From Heliopora coerulea (lineage: Eukaryota > Cnidaria > Anthozoa > Scleralcyonacea > Helioporidae), in assembly GCA_030142905.1 (NCBI GenBank), contig JASJOG010000043.1, positions 680,001 to 744,000 on the forward strand: a DNA stretch of 64,000 bases. The letters run 5' to 3'. The position numbers and the translations under genes were made by a program. The notes under the pieces were generated by a model. That model was not told where the DNA came from, did no database searches, and worked only from the letters and a program-made list of their open reading frames with translations. Below are positions 24,301 through 33,842 of the stretch, piece after piece (the stretch's first letter is position 1; the number at the start of each line of letters is the position of its first letter).

Positions 24301-26568
24301 GGTAAGAACAACCAAAAATTATGGGCATCTAAGCCCCAGGAGATGTTTCACATGCTTCATGGGTGGGTTTAGTTTTTGTTTGTTTTTTAATACAAATGTA
24401 ATTCAGAAGTTTGGGAGATTTAGCTGGATTCTCTGGTGATATTTGATGAACTACACAAACTTCACTTTGAAGTTTACAAAATACCAGCTGACGATGGACT
24501 TAACCTCCGAGATGTAAGATTAAAATTTTGTAATTATGAAAAACCTAAGAAGACTTCCCATTGTCATCTAAATAATTAAAGATAGTTTGTGCCTACAAAT
24601 TTTAAAGAACTTGTCTTTAGTTTAGGTAAAAAGTTCAAAGGTTGGTAACTGCTGTGACTGATCTCAAACAATTCCAAGATTTTGGGCAAAGGCACTTTGT
24701 CAGAGAAAGAAATGTGTTCTGAACGTGTTCCTTTCTCAGATGAAGGACCTTTGCTTGAAAGGTTGGAATTCTTTGAGATCAGTCTTGGCAGTTATCAACC
24801 TTCAAACTTTTTACCTTATTTAAACTTGTCTATGCAGTTTTCTACTTTTATATTACCTTTAGTTATATTTTTTTTTAATTTTTCAATTTTAATTTTTAAT
24901 CTTTTATTTTTAACTTAATTTTTACCATATTTATTTTGTAGATAAGTGCCTTCCTAACTACCAAAGCTGTCTCTGAAGAAGAAATATTTGACACAATGAA
25001 AGAGTCCTGGTTCAACTGGAATTATCTTATCGATCCACATACTGCAGTTGCAATGTCTATTGCTTACCAGGAGGGAAGGTATCTAAAAAGCTTAATTATA
25101 TTCCATAAACAAAAGATAAATCTGAAATTTTATTATTAAAAATGCCTATTACCCTATAACTATTTGGATACAATTTAATTTGGGAACAAATAGCATCTAT
25201 TTTTTAACTTGGAATTTGTGGGTGCCACTATCTTTACGATGTCTTGTAGTTATCCATAGGTGGGGGGGGGTGGTCAACAAAACACGACACGGACATCTAA
25301 GATGGCTTAGCCTCATGATTAGATTTCTAGATGACAAAGAACATTCCAGGGTTTTCAGCTTTATTCACTGGTGTGAAAAATGTTAATCGACCAATTAAAT
25401 TTGCTTGTTAGTATTTATGGGGAAAACAGAAGATGCTAAGGGTAGATCTAGGGATTGGGTGGTCCAGTCATTACTAAAAGGAAAGGACTATAGTTAGAAA
25501 TAGTCAAGAACTGTAAAAAAAACACCAACCAGCTCGTCAAATTTTGTTTAATAAACTTACAGAGTTTGTTCAGCAACTTTCTGAAGTTCATAGTTTGACA
25601 AAAAACCACAGGAAGAAGTGAAATGAGGGGAAATAAGTGAATAAGAGAAATCAGTGGAATGAAATGAATTTGTCTTCATGAATTGCATGCTTCAAAAGAT
25701 TTTTCCAAAAGAGCCTTCAGACCTGTTATTACAGTAATACATCTTAGGTCAGTGGCTGCTACAGTGGATGTCAGGGTCCAATGTTCACTTTGCTGTGGCC
25801 ATCCTTTTGGAGACACTTTTTGTAACTCAAAACATGGAGTGTCCCATTGTCCTGGAATATGTCAGAGATGAAGGCTCTTGGGGATTAGTCTGATACATCA
25901 GAGCAAACAACTGTATACTTCAACTGTGTTGTGCAAATGGTCCATAATATGTGCAGAAGCTGTGCCCTTTCATTATATCGTAGTGTTATGATGAACTTCA
26001 AGAAAACAACAAACTTTTTAATTGTAGAACATGTTTAGGCACGACTTGTGCCATCTTCAGCACTAGATATTTGCAATGTAATTTCTATGGTAACCTAATT
26101 TAAAATACAGCATGTGAGTCATCTAATGTAGTCATTCATAAATCTTACTGAATAAGTTCATGCTTACTGTTGACACTTAGTGAATCAATTAGATTAGTAA
26201 TACGTTGTATTATAATTAGGTTAGCTATAATCACTAGTACTGAAAATGGCAAATGTCTTGCTGAAACATGTCTGCAATTAAAAAAAAACTGCCCTATACT
26301 TGAATTATGGCCTAATGTGTCAAGACATATCACGTCTATTTCCAGAACAGAGAAAGATCCTACTCCTTGCGTTATCTTGTCCACGGCTCATGCAGATAAA
26401 TTTCTAGAGACATTATCCTTGCTGGGAATTGAGCACAAGCCTTGTAAACGAATTGAGTCATTGTGGGAGAAACCAACAAACTTTAAGGAAATGAAAAAAG
26501 GGGAAGACTGGAACAAGATTCTAATGGACACCATTTGCTCCATCACTAACAACAGTTCACATAAATAA
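21344..26568 (+). CDS. THNSL2: Threonine synthase-like protein 2 type PLP enzyme (6 exons)
   Basis: Exons 21344-21566, 21915-22481, 23603-23748, 24160-24279, 24942-25078 and 26346-26568 join in frame with GT-AG borders to give 471 residues, close to the ~484 of vertebrate THNSL2. The start MKYCSTRG with the following LF..YA.D.GLFMPE block is the standard N-terminus of threonine synthases. The PLP lysine is K113 in MAFKDLAL. TSGDTGGAA (from residue 141) and the glycine-rich TGGAGNITAG are cofactor phosphate loops; LSLGDFSL, AMDIQ and SINWARI are further family blocks. Animal THNSL2 proteins act as phospho-lyases on O-phosphohomoserine and phosphothreonine rather than making threonine; which activity applies here cannot be told. 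Intron 2 holds a SINE-like piece, intron 4 a long hairpin and intron 5 a ribozyme-like motif. Confidence 0.9.
22932..23010 (+). repeat. tRNA-like SINE head in THNSL2 intron 2
   Basis: TAGTACAATGGTTAGAG resembles a pol III A box, and GGTTTGATCCCC, about 40 bp later, a B box. The stems pair imperfectly and no intact cloverleaf forms, so a tRNA-derived SINE or decayed tRNA copy is more likely than a working tRNA gene. Confidence 0.55.
24620..24826. repeat. Long foldback hairpin (~100-bp arms) in THNSL2 intron 4
   Basis: The left arm (about 24620-24722) is nearly the reverse complement of the right arm (about 24723-24826). Matching landmarks are GGTAAAAAGTT...GAAGGTT against AACCTTC...AACTTTTTACC, CTGATCTCAAA.AATTCCAA against TTGGAATTCTTTGAGATCAG, and TCAGAGAAAG.AA against TTCCTTTCTC.GA. 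The loop is only a few bases. It looks like a miniature inverted-repeat (foldback) transposon remnant; its transcript would form a long hairpin. Confidence 0.75.
26027..26063 (-). ncRNA. Hammerhead-ribozyme-like core (Penelope-type remnant?)
   Basis: On the minus strand the order is GTG-CTGAAGA, a GGCAC...GTGCC stem, then TAAACATGTTCT. This matches the hammerhead plan CUGANGA, stem II, GAAA, except that GAAA reads UAAA. Such motifs are known at the ends of Penelope-like elements in invertebrates. The altered GAAA box suggests a decayed copy. It lies in intron 5 of the threonine synthase-like gene, antisense to it. Confidence 0.35.
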
Positions 26569-26814
26569 TTCATTGAGGCTCTTTTTCAGGGTTTATGATA
26601 GAAAATGTAAACATTTGATGGGTCATGATAATCAAGTGATCTTGTGGCACACCTTCAGAAAGTATGTGATTGGTACAGTAATTCACTATAGCTGTAATTG
26701 TGGTGAAACATGGTCTTCTGAATGAAGTCAGAGATTATATTTTTTACTTCTATCAAGTGAGAAGAAATTGGGGCATGCAAAAACCTGTTCCTGACAAATA
26801 CTTTGCTCTGATGT

Positions 26815-27191
26815 ACATACACACACATATATATACAGACATACAGACATACGTACGTACGTACATACATGTATGTATGCATGTATGTGTGTGTATGTAT
26901 AGGTATGGATATAGGTATGGATATAGATATAGGTATAGATATAGGTATAGATATAGGTATTGATATCGGTATTGATATCGGTATTGATATCGGTATAGAT
27001 ATCGGTATAGATATCGATATAGGTATAGATATAGGTATAGATATTGATATAGGTATTGATATTGATATAGATATAGGTGTAGGTGTAGGTATAGATATAG
27101 ATATAGGTGTAGGTGTATATGTAGGTATATGTGTAGGTGTAGGTATATGTGTAGGTGTAGGTATATGTGTAGGTGTAGGTATATGTGTATG

Positions 27192-27225
<34 letters not shown>

Positions 27226-27245
27226 TGTGTATATATATATATAAC

Positions 27246-27278
<33 letters not shown>

Positions 27279-27290
27279 CCAAGAAGGGTA
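26815..27290. repeat. Compound microsatellite: (TATAGR)n and (TA)n
   Basis: Short runs of ACAC/ATAC and GTAC lead into about 300 bp of hexamer-like TATAGG/TATAGA/TATCGG units (26900-27190), then TA-rich dinucleotide repeats to about 27290. The open frames across it encode only low-complexity repeats and are not genes. Confidence 0.9.
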
Positions 27291-27397
27291 TGTAACACAA
27301 ATGTCACACAGAAGGCGTAAGGTTTAAGAGCGCTCAATACCATGCGTAGAGCGTAATATGTTATTTATTTTACAGTAAAATGCTGTCGTTACTCAGA

Positions 27398-27425
27398 GTT
27401 TCACGCAGTACGCGATCATCAGTCA
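27398..27425 (-). ncRNA. Hammerhead-like motif, intact CTGATGA...GAAAC core
   Basis: The minus strand reads TGACTGATGAT, CGC, GTACT, GCG, TGAAAC. CTGATGA and GAAAC are the two conserved hammerhead boxes and CGC/GCG can form a short stem II, but a T-T mismatch closes the stem. Stems I and III were not established, so activity is doubtful. Confidence 0.3.
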
Positions 27426-27598
27426 ACTGACAGATTCGGTTGAACTATTCTTATTTACATAGGTTGTGACGTTAATTAATAAGGTGTTTCGTTACATGGC
27501 GACACCATGAGAAAAGTTCGGTTCGTCCGTTTAATAAGTTATTACGTTTTCCTTTCGTCAATAGGAGCTTTTCTTCAAGGCACAAATTGCATCGCTTT

Positions 27599-27806
<208 letters not shown>

Positions 27807-27974
27807 TTCAGGAAGATCGCCGACAAGTGTGAAATTCAGAGTTGTGACAATAACATTTTAAGCTAATTTCTGTAAATCCTGCTCTGCCAAATAACGCATT
27901 GAGCACTCTTTTCTCAAACCAACTCCACCTCGTATAGATAAAATGTTACTAAAGAATGTTCGTTGTTACTGTTA

Positions 27975-28001
27975 GTCTCACGCCCGTTGACGATCTTCAG
28001 A
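27975..28001 (-). ncRNA. Second hammerhead-like motif, degenerate
   Basis: The minus strand reads CTGAAGATCGTCAACGGGCG then TGAGAC, similar in layout and orientation to 27398-27425 but with GAGA in place of GAAA. The two may belong to copies of one element on either side of the AT-rich foldback. Confidence 0.25.
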
Positions 28002-28195
28002 CAAATGGAAAAAAGATTCGGTCCGATTGCTCTTATATAGAAGTTTTTACGTAAGTTCCTTGGAATGTTTTGACGTCATCGTGTATTCGCAGTACAATAA
28101 ATGTTTCGGAGGCAATGTTTCTTTCGGTGGCGGCACTTAGCGAAGACTTCTGATCTTTTGTTCAGAAGGGTTTTTGGGTCCATCTTCAAAAACCC

Positions 28196-29310
28196 TTTTG
28201 TTAAAGTGTGTATTTCAATCTGATAAATTCTGGAGTGAATTGGTCTAGTAGTTGTGGAGAATTATTCGATTTTTGTCATAATGTGTCAGATATTGCACCT
28301 CATTATTCTCGAGATTGCGTGGGAGTTCTTGAGTGAAAATGAATCAGTTTGTAGGGTGTGTACTTTAATCAGATAAATTTTTGACTAAATTGGTCGGGTA
28401 GTTTTGGAGAATTACTTGATTTTTATGACATGTCAGATATTGCAACGCTTTATTGACGAGATTGCGTGGGAGTTTTGGAGTGAACATTCATCAGTTTGTA
28501 GACTAAAATGTGCACTAAAATCTGAATAATTTTTGACTAAATTGGTCGAGTACTTTTAGAGAATTATTTGATTTGTGTTACAAAATGTCAGATATTGCAA
28601 CGATTCATTTTCGAGATTGCGTGGGAGGTTTGGAGTGAAAATTTATCAGTTTGTAAAGTGTGTATTTCAATCTGATAAACTCTAGAGTAAATTGGTCGAG
28701 TGGTTTTGGAGAATTCTTCGATTTTTCTCATAACATGTCGGATATTGCACCGCTTTATTCTCGAGATTCCGAAGGAGTTTTGGAGTGTAAATTTATCAGG
28801 TTGTAAAGTGTGAACTTTGATCTGATAAATTTGACTAAATTGGTCGGGTAGTTTCAGAGAGTTATTTGATTTGTGTTATAAAATGTCAGATATTGCAACG
28901 CTTTATTTTTCGAGATTGCGTGGGAATTTTGGAGTGAAAATTTATCCGTTTGTAGAGTAAAGTGCGTACTTTAATCTGACAAATTTTTGACTAAATTGGT
29001 CGAGTAGTTTTGGAGAGTTACTTGATTTTTGTTACAACATGTCAGATATTACAACGCTTTATTCTCGAGATTGCGTGGGAGTTTTGGAGTAAATGTTCAT
29101 CAGTTTGTAGACTGAAGTGTGCACTTTAATCTGTTCATTTTTGACTGAATTGGTCGAGTACTTTTGAAGAATCATTTAATTTTGTTGATGAACTGTCATA
29201 TATTAGAATTCCCATATTCTCATGACCTTATTGGGATTTTGCAGTGAAAATTTATCTGTGTATACTCAAGTCAGTATTTTAATCTGGTAAATTTTTGTCC
29301 AAATCGAATA
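28196..29310. repeat. ~150-bp tandem satellite, about 7 diverged copies
   Basis: GATTGCGTGGGAGTTTTGG and its variants recur at 28313, 28460, 28615, 28765, 28914 and 29069, so the period is 147-155 bp. Each unit also holds TTTGACTAAATTGGTCGAGT, TCAGATATTGCAACGC and TTTATCAGTTTGTAGA. Copies are diverged and indel-rich, so this is an old array. Confidence 0.85.
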
Positions 29311-29339
29311 AATTCCCTATATATCCGACTGAAGTACTC

Positions 29340-29508
29340 GTGGGCTTCTTGCCAAAATTTCGTAATTTCTTTAATTCCCTTAGAAATTGGAATTCCCCAG
29401 GGATTTATTACACCAACTGAAAAATCGAATTTTGGTCGATTTGGACTTGGGAAAATAAATCCCATGGGAATTGAAATTCCCTTGGGAATTAAGTAATTTT
29501 TCACTTGA
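29340..29508. repeat. Isolated monomer of the ~145-bp GGAATTCC satellite
   Basis: Contains TTGGAATTCCCC, GGGATTTATTACACCAACTG, GAATTTTGGTCGATTTGGAC and ATAAATCCCATGGGAATTG in the same order and orientation as the array at 50517-55870. It is broken after TAATTTTTCACTT, where 168-bp satellite sequence begins. Confidence 0.8.
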
Positions 29509-29729
29509 CTGGAGTGTTTTTCGGGTGAAATTACGTTTGGTTTTTGACGATTTTTCGACCAATTTTAAACTTTCGAAATAAGCTCAAAATATGAAAGTTT
29601 AGTGCATAAAATTTAGTTTTGCAGTGACTGGAGTGGTTTTCGGGTGAAATTACGTTGAATATTTTAGGTCGAAAAATTTCACCAAAAAGTGAAGGGGTTG
29701 ATCTTTGGTTTTTGACGATTATTCGACCA
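29509..29729. repeat. Diverged 168-bp satellite monomers left of the copia element
   Basis: About 1.3 units recognisable by TTTTTGACGATTTTTCGACC, AACTTTCGAAATAAG, AGTTTTGCAGTGACTGGAGT and GTGAAGGGGTTGATCTTTGG. It stops at TTCGACCA, exactly where the copia LTR starts; the rest of the monomer resumes after the element at 33843. Confidence 0.85.
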
Positions 29730-30055
29730 TATTAGAATATTGTGCTCTGATACTCTGTACGTTAATTGTGTTAATTGATTGTCTTGATGAAATATGTGTA
29801 ATAGCCTAATCGGGAACTGTTATAATGAGATAAAACTCGGAAGTACGCCACGTGTGTTCCGACTGATGAGAACTAATTTAATTCATTACTTTATATCCTG
29901 TAATCTTTATAAATTCTTTTATGGTAACGATTCATGTATATATAGAAATATGATTGAAATAAAAACTTAAGTCTGTGTGTATAACTCCTCAAGTTAAATT
30001 GTGCATTGGGCTTCGTAATCAAGATAGAGCGATGGCAACAGCACAAAACCCAACA
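29730..30055 (+). repeat. 5' LTR of the copia element
   Basis: Starts TATTAGAATATTG (the 3' LTR has the canonical TGTTAGAATATTG) and ends CCCAACA. It contains a TATATATA promoter-like box at about 29936 and AATAAA at 29958-29963. The gag start codon (30032) lies within its last 24 bases. Confidence 0.9.
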
Positions 30056-31153
30056 GGTTATGGGCCCAGGAGAAGGCTCATCTTTGACGGTGACGAAAGC
30101 AAATACGAGCTATGGGAAGTAAAGTTCTTAGGATACATGCGTCTTCAAAAACTTTACAAAATATTCGTGCCAGGTACTGATGATGGGGAACCCGATGTGG
30201 AAAAGAACGCAGATGCCTTTGCTGAGCTAGTCCAGTGCTTGGATGATCGAAGTTTGTCCCTGGTAATAAGAGAAGCCAAAGATAATGGGAGAAAAGCTCT
30301 AGCAGTCCTAAGGGAACATTACCAAGGAAAAGAGAAACCTCGAATCATCGCCCTATATACCGAACTGACTTCGCTGAAGAAAGGAGAAAGCGAGACCATG
30401 ACCGACTACATAATCAGAGCAAAGACGGCCGCCACCGCGCTAAGAGCTGTGGAAGAAGTGATCAGCGACGGGTTACTGATTTCAATGCCACTCAAAGGCT
30501 TACCAGCCACTTATAGAACGTTCTCCATGATTATAATTCAGCGTGAAAAACAGATGACCTTCGCGGAATTCAAAACCACATTATGCGATTATGAAGAAAA
30601 CGAGAAGAGCCGCCTAGCCGAGCACAGGGATAACATAATGTTTGTTAAACAGAAATTCGATGGAAAGTGCTTCAAATGTGGAAAGAAAGGACATAAAAGT
30701 TCTAACTGCTGGATGAAGACCGACCAATGGTGCAACAAGTGCAGGAACAAGACCCATGACACCAAAGACTGTCGAGGGAAGAAAGATACCGCGAAAACTG
30801 CCGTAGAGATACCAAAAGCAGACGAAGAGAAATCAAACTCACGAACCTTTGCTTTCACACTAAAAGATTATGTAAATAATGTCAGCCGAGGTAAAACCAG
30901 TCCAAACCTAATGGTAGACACTTGGGCAACAAGTCATATAATCAGTGATAAATCAAAGTTTATTAATTTCGACAAGAAACTTGATCCAAGTGCTCATTTG
31001 ATTGAGTTGGCTGATGGCAGTCGGGCAAATGTAGCTTTGGCTAAAGGAAATGCAAAAGTTAAACTTTATGGTGTAAATGGTAATTTACAAGATGTGATGT
31101 TGAATAATGCACTGCATATATCCCGGCATACAAGCAGAATATTTTTTCGGTAA
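30032..31153 (+). pseudogene. Copia gag and protease, damaged
   Basis: 373 codons from the ATG at 30032, inside the LTR. A copia-type gag (FDGDESKYELWEVKF) is followed by two CX2CX4HX4C zinc knuckles (from residues 213 and 234) that would bind the genomic RNA. The protease active site reads DTWATSH (residues 296-302) where DTGA or DSGA is expected; a single base change at 30923 accounts for the W. The frame then shifts near 31115 and stops at 31151-31153, and the pol reading continues in another frame. Confidence 0.85.
30056..30069 (+). promoter_or_regulatory. Primer binding site for initiator tRNA-Met (anticodon arm)
   Basis: GGTTATGGGCCCAG directly follows the LTR and is the exact complement of CTGGGCCCATAACC, the anticodon stem-loop of animal initiator tRNA-Met. 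Drosophila copia is known to prime from an internal half of this tRNA in this way. Here the site is also read as codons of gag (GYGPR). Confidence 0.85.
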
Positions 31154-31950
31154 ATGCGGCAATAGAAGGGGCCGCTATTAATCTTAATAAGCATGTTAAG
31201 CAATACATGAACCCCGACGGTGTAATGTTTGATATAGAACAAAGGGGTCGTTCATATTTCCTAAATAGTATATCCTCTTCTGAAAATAATGCATGCTTAT
31301 TAGTGGAGTGGCACAAGATCTTAAGCCACTGTAATTATAATGATATACGTAGGCTTAAAAATGTTCTTAAGGGCATGAAGATCAAAGATGATCAAGAGCC
31401 ACAATACGAGATTTGTACGCAAGCTAAGATGTGCCAATTTCGAAGTCGAGAGCCAGATGAGAGGGCAAAGGGCCCATAAGAGTTGGTACATTGCGATTTG
31501 GCCGGTCCAATTACCCCAATCGCAAAAGATGGTTTTAAATACGCTTTATCGTTTGTAGACGATTACACAGGTATTCATATGGTGTATTTTCTAAGGCAGA
31601 AAGGTGACACTGTAGAGGCAACTGAGAAATTTTTGGCTGACGCCACACCTGGCAAAGTTAGACGCATTAGGACTGATAATGGGATGGAATTTTTGGGGCA
31701 AGGTTTCAAATCCATACTTTGCAAAAATGCGATAAAACGAGACTAGTGCCCCATATTCCCCCGCATCAGAACGGAACGGCAGAAAGAGGCTGGCGCACTT
31801 TATTTGAAATGGCAAACCTACCCAAAGAATTGTGGACGTATGCCGTAATGACAGCGGTATATATAAGGAATAGATGCAAGGTTAGGAAAAACCCCGTATG
31901 AAACACTAACAACTAAACAACCAAACTTGGGTAACATGCATGCATTTGGC
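31154..31950 (+). pseudogene. Copia integrase region, broken
   Basis: The reading continues in another frame as a GAG-pre-integrase block (WHKILSHCNYNDIRRL and a following C..C pair), then an in-frame stop at 31477-31479 interrupts it. The integrase core follows: HCDLAGPI (first Asp), RTDNGMEF (second Asp) and, after a frameshift near 31720-31745, HQNGTAERGWRTL (Glu). A further frameshift near 31893 precedes the next block. The DDE residues themselves are all visible. Confidence 0.85.
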
Positions 31951-33503
31951 ACAACGTGTTATGCCTATGTGCAAAACGCTAAGAAACCTGATCCCCGAAG
32001 TGTAAAGGGAATTTTTGTGGGCTATGACAAAGATAGTCCAGCATATCTAGTTTATTACCCTGAAGCAAATAAGATTAGCAAAGTCAGGTGTGTAAAGTTT
32101 ATTGACAGATCCGTGAATGGGATTAGTCCGAACAATGATCCGGAGGACGAACCTTTACCGAACACAAAGATAATTACAAGTGATGAGGTGACAAACGATG
32201 TGCAATTAGATGAAAGTGTTAGTGTTGCAGAGAATGAAGGTAACAATCGATACCCCACCAGGACTCGCAATAGACCACAATACTTCGATGAGTGTGCTTT
32301 AGGTCATGATTTTCATAATGACAATGCCAATTGCACGATCGATTATTGCTATAGAGTTGGTGATATTCCGACATGTTATAATGAGGCAATAAACTCGAGC
32401 GAGTCAAGAAAATGTCAAAGGGCCATGAAAGATGAAATGGAAGCATTAGAAGAGAATGCTACGTACGACTTAGTCCCACCACCAGAAGGTAGACAAATGG
32501 TGGGGGGAAAATGGGTCTACGCAGTAAAAACTGGACCAAGTGGAGAAGAAACCCATAAAGCACGCTACGCAGCAAAGGGTTATTCTCAAATTCCAGAGGT
32601 AGACTATCAGGAAACATTTGCGCCTACTGCTCGTATGAGTTCAGTTCGAGCGCTGATGCAACTTGGTGTGCAAAACGATATGATAATTCACCAAATGGAT
32701 GTTAAAACGACTTATTTAAATGCGCCAATAGATTGCGACATTTATATGGAACAGCCGAACGGTTTTGAAAAATTTGGTAGGAACGATGAAACATTAGTAA
32801 GTTGAAGAAATCGTTATATGGTCTTGAACAGAGTGGCAGAAATTGGAATAGCATGTTGCACAACTATCTGATTGACGAGCAATTCATTCAATCATGTGCT
32901 GATCCATGTGTATATACAAGACACATCGACGACAAAAGGTACATTATAATGATTATCTGGGTGGATGATATTATAATAGCTACCAGCAACTCAAAATTCA
33001 TGGCAAGTATGAAAGAATCCTTAAGTAAAAGGTTCAAGATGAAAGATCTTGGTGAGATATCATGTTTCTTAGGAACCCAATTCAAATGTGGCAAAAATTG
33101 CATTGAAATGAACCAAACGCAATACATTGAGAACATCTTGTCAAAATTTGAAATGAAGGAGTGTAAACCAAAACCAACTCCATGTATTCTTGGGATAGAT
33201 AAAGTCGCAGCATCAGAATCACCCGAATTAAATGACCCAATGTCATATAGAGCAATTGTAAGCAGTTTGATCCATGTTATGACAGGCACAAGACCAGATT
33301 TGTGTTATATCGTAACTAAACTACCACAAAAAATGTCAATGCCCAACCAAGCCGATCTCAATACGGCTAAGCACGTTTTAAGATACTTAAAAAGTACATC
33401 AAAACAAATTCTAAGGTTCAGAAAATCCGAATCACCTCTAAAATTGAGTGGATTTTGTGATATTCGGGAAGTAGTCAAAGGTTCACTACACTCCATAATA
33501 TAA
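31927..33503 (+). pseudogene. Copia reverse transcriptase with truncated RNase H
   Basis: The integrase C-terminal part (VKGIFVGYDKDSPAYLVYY) leads into the RT: KARYAAKGYSQ, FAPTARMSSVRAL and HQMDVKTTYLNAP (motif A Asp). A frameshift near 32795-32800 precedes KKSLYGLEQSGRNW and the catalytic IWVDDIIIA, where copia elements usually have YVDD. The frame ends ..LSGFCDIREVVKGSLHS then stop. The RNase H core between GFCD and IREVVKG is missing, which suggests an internal deletion. Confidence 0.85.
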
Positions 33504-33516
33504 GAGCAAGTGGGGG
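33504..33516 (+). promoter_or_regulatory. Polypurine tract of the copia element
   Basis: AGAGCAAGTGGGGG directly abuts the TG of the 3' LTR, the usual place and composition of the plus-strand primer site. Confidence 0.75.
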
Positions 33517-33837
33517 TGTTAGAATATTGTGCTCTGATATTCTATAAGTTAATTGTGTTAATTGTCTTGATGAAATATCTGTAATAGCCTAACAGACACT
33601 GTTATGAGATAAAGAAAACTCGGAAATGCGCCACATGCATTCCGACTAATGAGAACTAATCTGATTCATTACTTTATATTATGTAATTTTATAAATACTT
33701 TTCCGGTAACGATTCATGTATATATAAAAATATGATTCAAATAAAAACATAACTCTCTGTGTATAACTCATCAAGTTAAGTTGTGCGTTGGGCTTCGTAA
33801 TCAAGATAGAGCGATGACAACACCAAGAAACCCAACA
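33517..33837 (+). repeat. 3' LTR of the copia element
   Basis: TGTTAGAATATTG to CCCAACA, with the same internal order as the 5' LTR (TGTATATATAAAAATATG promoter-like box, then CAAATAAAAAC). It includes a copy of the gag start (GCGATGACAACA), confirming that the start codon is part of the LTR. Confidence 0.9.
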
Positions 33838-33842
33838 CAACA

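Larger units (their letters stand above)
29730..33837 (+). mobile_element. Ty1/copia LTR retrotransposon, complete ends, decayed coding region
   Basis: Two similar LTRs (29730-30055 and 33517-33837) flank a primer site, gag-protease-integrase-RT remnants in copia order (integrase before RT) and a polypurine tract. The LTRs differ by many substitutions and indels, so the insertion is not recent. Likely target duplication is GACCA (29725-29729) against CAACA (33838-33842), 3 of 5 matching. Satellite sequence stops at CGACCA on the left and resumes at ATTTTCAAC on the right, which places the insertion inside one 168-bp monomer. At least four frameshifts, an in-frame stop and a truncated RNase H mean it is not autonomous. 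Confidence 0.95.
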
